Shown one piece after another: positions 1-9,097 of a stretch of DNA of 64,000 nucleotides (positions are counted from its first letter, which is position 1; each line of letters begins with the position of its first letter). Both the position numbers and the translations under genes were made by a program. The notes beneath the pieces were generated by a model that had not been told where the DNA came from, did no database searches, and saw nothing but the letters and a program-made list of their open reading frames with translations. Source of the DNA: an uncultured Bacteroidales bacterium (GTDB lineage Bacteria > Bacteroidota > Bacteroidia > Bacteroidales > Paludibacteraceae); NCBI GenBank assembly GCA_900316125.1, contig ONBO01000005.1:43444-107443 (forward strand). The letters are read 5' to 3'.

Positions 1-1077
1 CAACTTATGATTACCGCCATATATATAGCCTTTATAGCAAGGGAAGGCCGTGTTTTTAGTTATTATCCCCTCCTGCTGCATAACCAGAGCCTGAACCGTC
101 TTGAATGTGGAGCCAGGCGGGTACATGGCCATAAGCGGACGGTCAAAGAGCGGCTTATGACGGTCTTTGAGCAGCTTGGCGTAGTTAGCGGAACGCTCCC
201 TGCCTACAAGAAGAGATGGCTTGTATGACGGTGCGGAGACAAGCGTAAGAATCTCCCCTGTTGACGGCTCTATGGCCACTATTGAGCCCATCTTGCCGCT
301 CATAAGCTCCTCTGCGTACTTCTGAAGCTCAATATCGAGTGATATGGTAAGATCTGAACCTGAAACAGGCAGTTTGTCAAGTTCACCGTCAAGGTACTTG
401 CCCTTTATGTTACCATGAACGTCACGCAGCAGAATCTCATACCCCTTAGTTCCGCGCAGCAGCTCCTCGTACTTCATCTCAATACCGCTCTGACCACGAT
501 AATCGCCACGGCGATAATAATTGTCTGCTTCAAGCTGGTTACGCGTGACCTCACCTATTGAGCCTAAAGCCAATGCTGCGTTTTCATACTGGTATTCACG
601 CATAACCCTCTGCTGTGTGGAGACACCAGGGAAACGGAACAGCGTCTCCTGTATTCTGGCGTAATCCTGCGGACTAAGCTGCGACATGAAGACCTGAGGG
701 GTGTAACGCGAGTATCCCGGATTCTTCTTTTTATCTTTTATAAGCGCAATTCTCTCATCAAACTCCTCACGGCTTATATCAAGCAGAGAGCAGAACTGCA
801 ATGTGTCAAAATTGACCATTTCACGCAGAATAACCATAACATCATAGACTGGCTTGTTTGATACAACAAGACGTCCGTCACGGTCATAAATAAGCCCTCG
901 TGACGGATATATAGTCTGTTTTAGGAAGGCGTTACTGTCTGCGCTGTCCTTATATGTGGAATCAACAACCTGAAGATAAAACAAGCGCAGCACGTAGGTA
1001 AGAGCAACCAACACCACAATGGCAACAATAACATATTGCCGGTATCCGAGGTCTTGTTTTCTTGAACTGTATCCCAC
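1..1077 (-). CDS. mrdA: Penicillin-binding protein 2, partial at window edge
   Basis: Peptidoglycan transpeptidase of the rod-shape elongation complex, anchored in the inner membrane with its catalytic domain in the periplasm. The frame is open for 359 codons and runs off the left edge, so the C-terminal part (KTG motif region) is missing here. A membrane helix is seen at residues ~15-32 and the acylated-serine motif STFK, within PPGSTFK, at ~323-326. I start it at a GTG (1077-1075): no in-frame ATG exists near the N-terminus, AGGAG lies just upstream, and it begins 6 bases after the mreD stop. It is the last visible gene of mreB-mreC-mreD-mrdA, the usual family order. Identity is secure; the exact start is likely. 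Confidence 0.9.
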   Translation of the reverse strand, partial: MGYSSRKQDLGYRQYVIVAIVVLVALTYVLRLFYLQVVDSTYKDSADSNAFLKQTIYPSRGLIYDRDGRLVVSNKPVYDVMVILREMVNFDTLQFCSLLDISREEFDERIALIKDKKKNPGYSRYTPQVFMSQLSPQDYARIQETLFRFPGVSTQQRVMREYQYENAALALGSIGEVTRNQLEADNYYRRGDYRGQSGIEMKYEELLRGTKGYEILLRDVHGNIKGKYLDGELDKLPVSGSDLTISLDIELQKYAEELMSGKMGSIVAIEPSTGEILTLVSAPSYKPSLLVGRERSANYAKLLKDRHKPLFDRPLMAMYPPGSTFKTVQALVMQQEGIITKNTAFPCYKGYIYGGNHKL

Positions 1078-1083
1078 TTGCTC

Positions 1084-1581
1084 CTATCTTTTTGTAATGA
1101 GGTAGTAACACAATATGAGCAGTGTGGTGACAATGGTGTTAAGCACTGCCTTGAAAATGGTAAACCATGCGCCCGCAAAGGTCCATGCTTCTGCAAAGAA
1201 GAGTATCAGATGGTGGAATAGTACAAGCCCTACGGTGTACTTAAGGAATGATGCAAGACGCAACCTTCCGAGAGAGGGTTCAACCGCACCCATATCATTA
1301 TGAGGCATTATAAAACCAAACCAGAAGTCTCTGCCGTATGCCACCGCCACGGTAGCTGCGATGTGTACACCGGGAGTGTTGCTGAACATATCCACAAAAA
1401 GCCCCATTAGGAAAGCAAGTCCCATGGAGGCGTAAATATTAAACCCGATAGGAAGAGAAAGTATAAAGAGAATGTAGATATACGGGCAAATATATCCCAT
1501 ATAGTCCATATTGCTAAAAATCAGAGCCTGAAGCAATAGCAGGACCACAAACATCACCGTTTCTCTAATAACCTTCTCCAT
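1084..1581 (-). CDS. mreD: Rod shape-determining protein MreD
   Basis: Integral membrane partner of MreC and MreB in the elongation machinery. The 165 residues are almost entirely hydrophobic, with about five predicted helices (for example around residues 8-24, 30-48, 52-68, 112-130 and 140-160), the normal size and topology for MreD. The ATG overlaps the mreC stop by one base (TAATG), showing translational coupling. MreD is poorly conserved in sequence, so the call rests on size, topology and its place between mreC and mrdA. Confidence 0.88.
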   Translation of the reverse strand: MEKVIRETVMFVVLLLLQALIFSNMDYMGYICPYIYILFILSLPIGFNIYASMGLAFLMGLFVDMFSNTPGVHIAATVAVAYGRDFWFGFIMPHNDMGAVEPSLGRLRLASFLKYTVGLVLFHHLILFFAEAWTFAGAWFTIFKAVLNTIVTTLLILCYYLITKR

Positions 1582-2429
1582 TACTCCTCTATATCTTTTT
1601 GAAGTTTTTTAAGTTCCTCACTATCGCTGAATGATATCACATCCACGTATGAGAGACTATAGAATGATGTACTGAGCCTAACCTTTATCCTGTAGAAACT
1701 GTCAGAATCCTTAAGTTCAGCCTCAGCCACCTCACCCACTGGAACGCCTTCCGGGAAGACGTATGAAAAACCACTTGTGTATATCTTCTCCCCTACAGTC
1801 ACCGTAACATGCCTTGGCACCTCAATAAGGTTTGCGTATGAAGGATTAAGGCCATTCCATACAAGAGAACCAATAACTTTGGAACTGTCAAGGCGGCAGC
1901 TTATGCGTGACATGGAGTTTATTATCGGCAATACAACGCAATAGTGCTCTGACACCGTAGACACAATGCCTACAACACCCTGACTGCAGATCACGCCCAT
2001 ATCGGGCATTACACCGTCTGACTCTCCCTTGTCAAGGGTTATGAAGTTATCCAGCTTGTTCACAGAGTTTCCTATCACCTTGGCCGGAATGTGAATAAGA
2101 CTCTTGGAGCCAAACTGTAAAGAATCTCTTAACGCCTTTACAGTAGCAGAGTCTATATATTCTGACAAACGCCTCTCAAGCAAGTCTATCTCATTTTTAA
2201 GTTGGCTGTTCTCTTCAGAGAGGTGCTCATTCGCCGATGAGAGAGAAAAGTATGAAGATACTGAGTTTGATGCATCAAGAAGGCCGCCTGATACGGAGTT
2301 TGAAGTGCTGATAATAGCGTAGCTATGGTACTTGCTGCGCTGCACCATTAAAACCACCGCTACTGTTTCAAATATTATGAACAGTAGCAGCGGCGAAATC
2401 TTGATTAAAAAACCCAGAAGGTTTCTCAT
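1581..2429 (-). CDS. mreC: Rod shape-determining protein MreC
   Basis: Bitopic periplasmic scaffold that links cytoplasmic MreB filaments to PBP2. The 282-residue protein has one N-terminal membrane helix (residues ~9-29), then a coiled coil (~65-100, rich in Leu/Glu, LSEENSQLKNEIDLLERR), then the beta-rich MreC domain with the typical DKGESDGV and GVVGIV turns (~135-160). It starts one base after the mreB stop and ends overlapping the mreD ATG, so the three are co-translated. Length and domain order are typical. Confidence 0.93.
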   Translation of the reverse strand: MRNLLGFLIKISPLLLFIIFETVAVVLMVQRSKYHSYAIISTSNSVSGGLLDASNSVSSYFSLSSANEHLSEENSQLKNEIDLLERRLSEYIDSATVKALRDSLQFGSKSLIHIPAKVIGNSVNKLDNFITLDKGESDGVMPDMGVICSQGVVGIVSTVSEHYCVVLPIINSMSRISCRLDSSKVIGSLVWNGLNPSYANLIEVPRHVTVTVGEKIYTSGFSYVFPEGVPVGEVAEAELKDSDSFYRIKVRLSTSFYSLSYVDVISFSDSEELKKLQKDIEE

Positions 2430-2430
2430 A

Positions 2431-3459
2431 TTATCTCATAAGGAATGAGTAGTTGTCAACGTTCTTAAGTGCCAGACCTGTACCACGAGCCACTGCGTGC
2501 AATGGATCATCAGCCACATGGAAAGGAATGTTAACCTTGTCATAGAAACGTTTTGCAAGGCCGCGCAGCAGGGCGCCACCACCTGTCAGGTGAATACCGT
2601 TACGTACGATATCAGCATACAGTTCAGGAGGAGTCTGCTCGAGCGCTGCAAGAATAGCGGTCTCCATCTTGGTAATTGATTTGTCAAGACAGTGTGCTAT
2701 CTCCTGATATGATACAGGCACCTCCATTGGCAGGGATGTCATACGGTTAGGACCGCGTACTACGTAATCCTCTGGAGCCTCCTCGTCATCAAGTTCTGTA
2801 AGAGCGGAACCCACATTTATCTTGATAAGCTCTGCAGTACGCTCACCTACCTTGATGTTGTGAATCTGACCCATGTATTGAACAATATCATCGGTGAGTT
2901 CATCACCTGCTATACGAATTGACTTGTTACATACAAGACATCCAAGAGATATTACTGCAATCTCAGTGGTACCGCCACCTATATCCACAATCATGTGGCC
3001 TTCCGGAGCCTCAACGTCAAGACCCACACCCATAGCGGCAGCCATAGGCTCATATATCATGTATACGTCACGGCAGCCGGCATGCTCTGTAGAGTCACGT
3101 ACAGCACGTCTCTCAACCTCAGTACTACCTGAAGGTATGCAGATAACCATCTTAATTGACGGTGACATAAGGAAGTTCTGCTTTCTGTTGACCATCTTGA
3201 CCATACCCCTTATCATCTCCTCTGCAGCCTTGAAGTCTGCGATAACACCATCACGGAGCGGACGTACAGTACGTATGTTACTGTTCTCCTTACCCTTCAT
3301 CTGCTGTGCCTTCTCACCTATGGCCATAACAGCCTCGCTACGGCTGTCAAGAGCCACAATTGAAGGCTCGTCTAAAACAATCTTGCCGTTTTGAATGATT
3401 ATGGAATTGGCGGTTCCCAAGTCCATTGCCAACTCCTGTGTGAAACTAAATAATCCCAT
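2431..3459 (-). CDS. mreB: Rod shape-determining actin homologue MreB
   Basis: Bacterial actin that organises lateral wall synthesis at the inner membrane. Phosphate-binding loops DLGTAN (residues ~14-19) and DIGGGTTE are visible, with the C-terminal LTGGGALLRGL adenosine motif; 342 residues is the family norm. I choose the ATG at 3459 (MGLFSFTQE), not the upstream candidate at 3537. The longer version would overlap purH and add 26 non-family residues, and family members start with a short amphipathic membrane-binding segment such as MGLFSF. It begins 20 bases after the purH stop, within a heptanucleotide repeat tract. First gene of the mre operon. Confidence 0.95.
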   Translation of the reverse strand: MGLFSFTQELAMDLGTANSIIIQNGKIVLDEPSIVALDSRSEAVMAIGEKAQQMKGKENSNIRTVRPLRDGVIADFKAAEEMIRGMVKMVNRKQNFLMSPSIKMVICIPSGSTEVERRAVRDSTEHAGCRDVYMIYEPMAAAMGVGLDVEAPEGHMIVDIGGGTTEIAVISLGCLVCNKSIRIAGDELTDDIVQYMGQIHNIKVGERTAELIKINVGSALTELDDEEAPEDYVVRGPNRMTSLPMEVPVSYQEIAHCLDKSITKMETAILAALEQTPPELYADIVRNGIHLTGGGALLRGLAKRFYDKVNIPFHVADDPLHAVARGTGLALKNVDNYSFLMR

Positions 3460-3464
3460 TATAA

Positions 3465-3485
3465 GTTGAAAATTAAAAATTAATG
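3465..3485. repeat. Degenerate heptanucleotide tandem repeat (3 units)
   Basis: Three 7-base units reading GTTGAAA, ATTAAAA, ATTAATG on the plus strand. They lie between purH and mreB, and the purH stop codon (3482-3480) is inside the third unit. The same unit family, (A/G)TT(G/A)A(A/G)A or its complement, recurs at 13749, 52572 and 62505 in this window. Confidence 0.55.
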
Positions 3486-5009
3486 TTTGAAATGTCTGAT
3501 TCCGGTGATTACCATGGCCATGCCGTTTTTCTCGCAATAGTCAAAGCTCTCCTGGTCACGAACTGAGCCGCCAGGTTGAACAACAGCGTTGATACCTGCA
3601 TTGTGAGCAATCTCCACACAGTCTCCAAACGGGAAGAATGCGTCAGATGCCATTACAGCGCCGTTAAGGTCCATATTGAACGAACCTGCCTTCTCTATAG
3701 CCTGCTTAAGGGCGTCAACTCTTGATGTCTGCCCTACTCCGCTTGCGCATAACTGTTTGTTTTTAGCCAGAACTATTGAGTTAGACTTGGAGTGCTTAAC
3801 AATCTTGTTGGCAAAAATCATATCCTCAATCTCAGCATCGGTGGCTGTACGGCTGGTGACAGGCTTAAAGTCAGCGGCTGTCTCCACGCTGGTGTCACGG
3901 TCCTGAACCAACACACCGTTAAGCGCTGTACGGTAAAGCTTCTGCGGCATTGCTGTCTCCTTCTGAATGAGGATTATGCGGTTCTTCTTCTGTGAAAGCA
4001 CCTCAAGAGCGTCCATGTCATAATCTGGAGCGATGATAACCTCAAAGAATATCTTTGTAATCTCATCAGCTGTGGCTTTGTCAACAGGGGTGTTTGTAAT
4101 AAGCACACCGCCAAATGCTGATACAGGGTCTCCTGCAAGAGCATCCTTCCAAGCCTCTACAAGAGTTGGGCGTGAAGCCACACCACATGCGTTATTGTGC
4201 TTGAGGATGGCAAAGGTCACCTCGTCGAAGTCATTTATAAGATTAACAGCAGCATCTATGTCAAGAAGGTTGTTATATGATATCTCCTTGCCGTGTATCT
4301 GCTCAAACATATCATCAAACTTACCGTAGAAATAGCCCTTCTGGTGAGGATTCTCACCGTAACGGAGAGTCTTGGCTCCATCCATGGCGCTGCGGAATGC
4401 AGAACCTTCACCACCGTCAAAATAGTTGAAGATAGCGGAGTCATACAGGCTTGATACGGCAAAAGCCTCTTTGGCGAAGAACTTACGCTGTTCCAGTGTT
4501 GAAACCGCACCGTTCTCATTAAGCATCTCAATAAGCGGTGTGTACTGAGCCTGTGAAGCAACAATAATCACATCCTTAAAGTTCTTTGCGGCAGCACGTA
4601 TAAGTGAAATTCCGCCTATGTCTATCTTCTCAATGATGTCCGCCTCAGGTGCGCCGCTCTTCACAGTGTCTTCAAAAGGATAGAGGTCTACAATAACCAG
4701 ATCTATCTCAGGTATCTCATATTGAGACATCTGCTCTCTGTCCTGCTCCAGTTCACGTCTTCCAAGTATGCCACCGAAAACTTTTGGGTGCAAGGTCTTC
4801 ACCCTGCCGCCAAGGATTGACGGGTAACCTGTAAGGCTTTCAACTGTCTTGCATGGCACTCCAAGACTTTCAATAAAGGAGTGAGTTCCACCTGTAGAGA
4901 GAAGCTCAACGCCCTCTTCATGTAACTTTTTGATAATGATGTCAAGGTTCTCCTTGTGAAAAACAGACACCAACGCGGTCTTGATACGTTTTTGTTCCAT
5001 AATAAACAC
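3480..5009 (-). CDS. purH: Bifunctional AICAR transformylase / IMP cyclohydrolase
   Basis: Catalyses the last two steps of de novo purine synthesis in the cytoplasm: formylation of AICAR with 10-formyl-THF, then ring closure to IMP. The N-terminal MGS-like cyclohydrolase domain spans residues ~6-150 (LLSTGGT, GGRVKTLHP). The transformylase domain follows, with RYGENPHQ and the C-terminal VQPGGSVRD signature. 509 residues matches the family. The first ATG (5009) may be followed by the true start at 5000 (MEQKRIKTALV). A plausible -7 box (TAATTTTG on the minus strand, 5034-5027) lies just upstream. Genes for folate chemistry (folA, thyA) lie next to it on the same strand. Confidence 0.96.
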   Translation of the reverse strand: MFIMEQKRIKTALVSVFHKENLDIIIKKLHEEGVELLSTGGTHSFIESLGVPCKTVESLTGYPSILGGRVKTLHPKVFGGILGRRELEQDREQMSQYEIPEIDLVIVDLYPFEDTVKSGAPEADIIEKIDIGGISLIRAAAKNFKDVIIVASQAQYTPLIEMLNENGAVSTLEQRKFFAKEAFAVSSLYDSAIFNYFDGGEGSAFRSAMDGAKTLRYGENPHQKGYFYGKFDDMFEQIHGKEISYNNLLDIDAAVNLINDFDEVTFAILKHNNACGVASRPTLVEAWKDALAGDPVSAFGGVLITNTPVDKATADEITKIFFEVIIAPDYDMDALEVLSQKKNRIILIQKETAMPQKLYRTALNGVLVQDRDTSVETAADFKPVTSRTATDAEIEDMIFANKIVKHSKSNSIVLAKNKQLCASGVGQTSRVDALKQAIEKAGSFNMDLNGAVMASDAFFPFGDCVEIAHNAGINAVVQPGGSVRDQESFDYCEKNGMAMVITGIRHFKH

Positions 5010-5084
5010 TTTGCAAAATTGTTTTGCAAAATTAAAAAATAGTTGTAACTGAAAGCATTACAGAATGCTAAAAAAGTAGTATTG

Positions 5085-5582
5085 TTAATAAGTTTTTCTC
5101 CTTTTGTAGGTTACGAAACTATACGGGTAGTGATTTTTCTCATCGGGAGCGTGATTTTCACTGTAAATAACCTCCCAAATATCACTGTCTATAGTGGGGA
5201 AAAACACGTCTGCATCGAAGCAACTGTCTATTTTTGTTATTTCAAGTACATCGGCATTCGCAATGGACTGAAAGTAGATTGAAGAACCGCCTATAATAAA
5301 CACCTTTTCCGTATTGCTACACGAAGCGAACGCATCTGATAAAGACTCAAACACTTCACAATTCGCCAAAGAAAGCCCTTTCTGGCGGGAGACTACTATG
5401 TTTCTTCTGTTAGGAAGAGCCCCCTTGGGCAGAGAGTCAAATGTCTTTCTTCCCATTATAACTGTGTGTGTCTCAGTAAGAGACTTGAAGTGTCTGAGGT
5501 CAGCAGGAAGGTGGCAAAGGAGCTGGTTGTCCTTGCCAATGCCTCCATTACGGTCAATGGCTGCTATTATTGTAAGTTCCAT
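5085..5582 (-). CDS. folA: Dihydrofolate reductase
   Basis: NADPH-dependent reduction of dihydrofolate to tetrahydrofolate, regenerating the cofactor oxidised by ThyA. 165 residues with the family landmarks: AAIDRNGGIGKDN at the N-terminus, the LPADLRHFK active-site helix, GRKTFDSLP (NADPH binding) and FIIGGSSIY. It lies 12 bases downstream of thyA on the same strand, a functional pair in one operon. Confidence 0.95.
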   Translation of the reverse strand: MELTIIAAIDRNGGIGKDNQLLCHLPADLRHFKSLTETHTVIMGRKTFDSLPKGALPNRRNIVVSRQKGLSLANCEVFESLSDAFASCSNTEKVFIIGGSSIYFQSIANADVLEITKIDSCFDADVFFPTIDSDIWEVIYSENHAPDEKNHYPYSFVTYKRRKTY

Positions 5583-5594
5583 TATATTAACATA

Positions 5595-6389
5595 TTATAC
5601 GGCTACAACTCCTTTTATATGAGGATGCGGGTCATAATCTGTCAGCTGAAAATCCTCATACTTGAAGTCAAAAATACTCTTTACATCAGGGTTTATAATC
5701 ATCTTTGGCAGCTTACGAGGCTCTCTTGTAAGCTGAAGTCTGACCTGCTCAAGGTGATTCTTGTATATGTGAGCATCACCAAGGGTATGTACAAAGTCAC
5801 CAGCCTCAAGGCCGCAAACCTGTGCCATCATCATCAAAAGCAGAGCGTATGAAGCAATGTTGAAAGGCACACCTAAAAAGATGTCAGCACTGCGCTGATA
5901 TAACTGCAAGCTAAGCTTCCCGTTTGCCACATAGAACTGAAAGAAGGCGTGGCATGGCGGCAGGTTCATGTTGCCAAGGTCAGCAACATTCCATGAACTT
6001 ACAATTATACGACGTGAGTCAGGATTGTTTTTTATAGTATCCACGGCCTCTGCAATCTGGTCAATATGTCCGCCGTTATAGTCAGGCCATGAGCGCCATT
6101 GGTAGCCGTAGATATGACCGAGAGAGCCGTCTGGGTCCGCCCATTCGTTCCATATTCTCACTCCATTATCCTGGAGGTACTTGACGTTTGTATCGCCGTT
6201 AAGAAACCATAACAGCTCATATATAATAGACTTCAGGTGCAGTTTCTTTGTTGTAAGCAGAGGGAAACCGTCTGCCATAGAGAAACGCATCTGATGGCCG
6301 AAAACACTAATTGTGCCGGTACCGGTGCGGTCTGTCTTCTCTACCCCTTCAGTAAGCACCCTGTTCAATAAATCTAAGTACTGTTTCAT
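5595..6389 (-). CDS. thyA: Thymidylate synthase
   Basis: Converts dUMP to dTMP using methylene-THF. Catalytic cysteine in [10 protein letters not shown], the RRIIVSSWN phosphate-binding segment, and the C-terminal [10 protein letters not shown] are all present; 264 residues is exactly the E. coli-type length. I start at the ATG at 6389 (MKQYLDLL): the longer frame begins with a TTG (6398) and adds three non-family residues. The gene begins 5 bases after the stop of the upstream PorE-like gene and is followed by folA. Confidence 0.96.
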   Translation of the reverse strand: MKQYLDLLNRVLTEGVEKTDRTGTGTISVFGHQMRFSMADGFPLLTTKKLHLKSIIYELLWFLNGDTNVKYLQDNGVRIWNEWADPDGSLGHIYGYQWRSWPDYNGGHIDQIAEAVDTIKNNPDSRRIIVSSWNVADLGNMNLPPCHAFFQFYVANGKLSLQLYQRSADIFLGVPFNIASYALLLMMMAQVCGLEAGDFVHTLGDAHIYKNHLEQVRLQLTREPRKLPKMIINPDVKSIFDFKYEDFQLTDYDPHPHIKGVVAV

Positions 6390-6394
6390 AAGAA

Positions 6395-8380
6395 TCAAAA
6401 CATTTTGTATGTAGTCTTAACAACCTTGAACTCTGTTCTACGGTTTATCTGGTTAGCAGTCTCCTGCTGATCTTTACCCAACCCTTTAATGAATGTCTCC
6501 GTAAGAGGAACTCCAATCTTCAGGAATTTGTACTGACGTACTAAAGCCTTGTCTGGCACCACTGGTTCAGACTCACCGTAACCAACTGCGGTCAGGCGGT
6601 CTGACTCAATCCCCTTTGATAGAAGATAATCAACCACACTCTTTGCACGCTCTTGTGAAAGTTTCATATTGGCGTCATCGCTGCCCACATAATCTGTATG
6701 CGCCGCTATCTCAATTGTAATGTTTGGATTGTCATTAAGCAGTTTTACAAGCGCATCCAGACCATTGTTTGACTCAGGCGTAAGCTTGGCGGAGCCAAAC
6801 TCAAAGAATATGTTATCCATCTTTACAGGCCTAGATACTGATGTAAGTGAAAAATCCATTTTGAAATTCTCACTCTTTTCCGCATCGCTGACTGTAAGCT
6901 CGTTCTTGGAGTTAAGAAAACCCCTGCATGTGGCCAGGATAACATATTTCGTACTCTTCTCTATTGGATAAGAGTACGTGCCGTTCTTTTTTGTCTTAAT
7001 GTTGGCTATAGTGCCGTTATCCCCCACCATCTTGATTACTGCATCACCAAGAGGCTCTCCCATTGAGTTGGTTACCGTACCTTCAATGTTAAAGGAGAGA
7101 TGAGGGAGTTCAAAACGATATATGTGGTCATAGTTCTTTCTGTCTCCACGGTTTGATGAAAAGTAGCCCCAGTCTCCATCTTTTGAAACCGTTATGCCAA
7201 AGTCATCATATCGTGAGTTAATAGGCTGCATCATATTGGAAACAACCCAGGCTACTGAGTCCTTGTTCTCTGTTAGTTTAGCTGTGAATATGTCAAGACC
7301 GCCAAAACCCTCATGGCCGTCTGAAGAGAAGTAGAATGTTCCGTCTGGTGCAAAATATGGGAACATCTCATCTCCGGCAGTGTTTATTGACGGACCAAGA
7401 TTCTGAGGCACGCTCCAGCCGTCGCCCTCCTTGCGAGTGCGCCAAATGTCCTTGCCTCCTAACGTGCCAGGCATGTCACTAACAAAATAGAGCCACACCC
7501 CTTCATTGTCAATGGCGGGATGAGCCACTGTTATGGTGGAGTCTTTCAGAATTTTCACCTGCTTAGGCTCACTCCACGCAGCACCGGTACGGTCTGATGA
7601 ATATATGGCTGCACCTAACGTCTCACCCTTCACCACCTTACTCAAAGTGTAATAGAGAGTCTGGAAATCAGATGAAAAACTTACTGTACCTTGGTCAAAC
7701 TCTGATTCTATACCCTCCACTTCCTCCGGAGAATCCCACACTCCCTTCACATTGGTCTTTGTGGAGAATATGCGGTTATTACGTTGGCCGGTTATCTGAC
7801 TGTTACGGCTCTTCTTTGCGCCACGGGCCACTCTGGTGCTGTTAAAGTAGAGGACATCATCATCCCTGCTGGCAAAGGCAGGGCAAAAATCCGAGTATTT
7901 GGAGTTGAAAACCTTGTCTCTAGTAACCACATACCTTGAAGGCTTTTTCCACTCTTCAAGAGCCTTATTACAAGACTCTATGCCGTTACTTATCACCTCA
8001 GAGCTTCCAGTTATCTCCGCCTGCTTCTCGTACATCTTTATAGCCTCCTTGTACTTGCCGTTTGACCTAAGCACTTCAGCATAAAAGTAGTATACAAGAC
8101 TGTCCTTGCTGCCAAACTTGACTGCATTCTTGTAAGCAGTCTCCGCCCTCTTGTTGTTTTCAATAAGCCTGTATGAGTTACCCATCTTATAGGCTACTGA
8201 ACCCTTAAGAGAACGCTTTTTATTCGGCACATTAGGATATATGCTCCTATACATCTCTGCGGCTCGGTAGTACTCCCCTAAGGCAAACTTTTTGTCTGCC
8301 TTCTGGATACGGGAGTTCAGGCTACAGGAACATAGCACTGCAGCCAGCATTGCAAAAATTAGAACCCTTCTGAATGTCAT
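6395..8380 (-). CDS. OmpA-family lipoprotein with TPR, PD40 propeller and CRD domains (PorE-like)
   Basis: Probable outer-membrane lipoprotein anchored to peptidoglycan. The 661 residues show a lipoprotein signal ending at Cys (AAVLCSC), TPR-like helices (~30-140), a WD40-like/PD40 beta propeller (~150-410, repeated SSDG/GGxDI turns), a carboxypeptidase-regulatory fold (~425-500) and an OmpA C-terminal domain (~535-645, [12 protein letters not shown] and [10 protein letters not shown]). This exact architecture is that of PorE, a type IX secretion component in Porphyromonas gingivalis; many paralogues exist, so the PorE role is inference. The ATG at 8380 overlaps the rprY stop (TGATG); a GTG at 8383 is a weaker start. 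Confidence 0.88.
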   Translation of the reverse strand: MTFRRVLIFAMLAAVLCSCSLNSRIQKADKKFALGEYYRAAEMYRSIYPNVPNKKRSLKGSVAYKMGNSYRLIENNKRAETAYKNAVKFGSKDSLVYYFYAEVLRSNGKYKEAIKMYEKQAEITGSSEVISNGIESCNKALEEWKKPSRYVVTRDKVFNSKYSDFCPAFASRDDDVLYFNSTRVARGAKKSRNSQITGQRNNRIFSTKTNVKGVWDSPEEVEGIESEFDQGTVSFSSDFQTLYYTLSKVVKGETLGAAIYSSDRTGAAWSEPKQVKILKDSTITVAHPAIDNEGVWLYFVSDMPGTLGGKDIWRTRKEGDGWSVPQNLGPSINTAGDEMFPYFAPDGTFYFSSDGHEGFGGLDIFTAKLTENKDSVAWVVSNMMQPINSRYDDFGITVSKDGDWGYFSSNRGDRKNYDHIYRFELPHLSFNIEGTVTNSMGEPLGDAVIKMVGDNGTIANIKTKKNGTYSYPIEKSTKYVILATCRGFLNSKNELTVSDAEKSENFKMDFSLTSVSRPVKMDNIFFEFGSAKLTPESNNGLDALVKLLNDNPNITIEIAAHTDYVGSDDANMKLSQERAKSVVDYLLSKGIESDRLTAVGYGESEPVVPDKALVRQYKFLKIGVPLTETFIKGLGKDQQETANQINRRTEFKVVKTTYKMF

Positions 8381-9093
8381 CACATTTTTGGCTCAGACGG
8401 AGCTACGAGCTTATAACCCTTACCGTGAATATTTATTATCTGAACTTGTGGGTCTCTTCTAAGAAGTTTTCTCAATTTGGTGATATAAACGTCCATGCTG
8501 CGGGCGTTGTAGTAGTTGTCATCAATCCAAATTGTCTTCAGAGTGTAGTTACGCTCGAGTATGTCATTAAGATTTGTACAAAGAAGATTCATAAGATCAG
8601 CCTCTTTGGTGGTCAGTTTTGTAATCTCACCATCCTCTTCAAAGACAAGCTGCTGCTTCTGTGAATCAAATATGTATTTGCCTAGCTTGTATACAGCCTT
8701 CTCAGCCTGCTTCTTGGCTCTTATTCTGCGTAGAATAGCCTCCATTCTGCACAAAAGCTCCTCCATACTGAATGGCTTGGTTATATAATCATCACAACCA
8801 TTACGGAAACCCTCAATTATATCATCTTTCAAATTCTTTGCTGTAAGGAATATAATTGGGGTGTCAGGGCTGATTGACCTGATATCTGACGCCAGCGTGA
8901 AACCATCCTTCTCCGGCATCATGACATCAAATATGCAAATATCATACTGGTTTTGCAAAAATGCCTCATATCCAGCTACTCCGTTTTCACAACGGTCAGT
9001 ATTATAGCCCTTTACTTGAAGGTACTCACATAATAGCATACCCAGATTCTCGTCGTCCTCACAAAGAAGGACCTTTACATTTTCTTCACTCAT
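8380..9093 (-). CDS. rprY: OmpR-family response regulator RprY
   Basis: DNA-binding response regulator partnered with the adjacent kinase. Receiver domain residues ~7-122 with the acidic pocket (CEDDE), the phospho-acceptor Asp in DVMMPEKDG, conserved Thr and Lys (FLTAKN, ITKPFSMEE). A winged-helix domain occupies ~135-232, ending in NIHGKGYKLV. 237 residues is typical, and the CEDDENLGMLL-type N-terminus is characteristic of Bacteroides RprY. It follows rprX by 4 bases, and its stop overlaps the start of the PorE-like gene, so that lipoprotein is translationally coupled to the regulator. Confidence 0.93.
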   Translation of the reverse strand: MSEENVKVLLCEDDENLGMLLCEYLQVKGYNTDRCENGVAGYEAFLQNQYDICIFDVMMPEKDGFTLASDIRSISPDTPIIFLTAKNLKDDIIEGFRNGCDDYITKPFSMEELLCRMEAILRRIRAKKQAEKAVYKLGKYIFDSQKQQLVFEEDGEITKLTTKEADLMNLLCTNLNDILERNYTLKTIWIDDNYYNARSMDVYITKLRKLLRRDPQVQIINIHGKGYKLVAPSEPKM

Positions 9094-9097
9094 AAGA

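Noticed and set aside
921..1196. 91-residue minus-strand open frame
   Set aside because: Overlaps both mreD and the true mrdA frame; mrdA explains the region with a GTG start and PBP motifs.
2894..3394. 166-residue plus-strand open frame
   Set aside because: Antisense shadow of mreB; its codons mirror conserved MreB motifs.
3460..3537. 26-residue N-terminal extension of MreB to an upstream in-frame start
   Set aside because: It would overlap purH, has no family similarity, and the ATG at 3459 gives the conserved membrane-binding N-terminus.
5010..5084. Paired TTGCAAAATT repeats upstream of purH as a possible purine operator
   Set aside because: Only two short AT-rich copies, one overlapping the likely -7 box; no match to a known purine regulator site.
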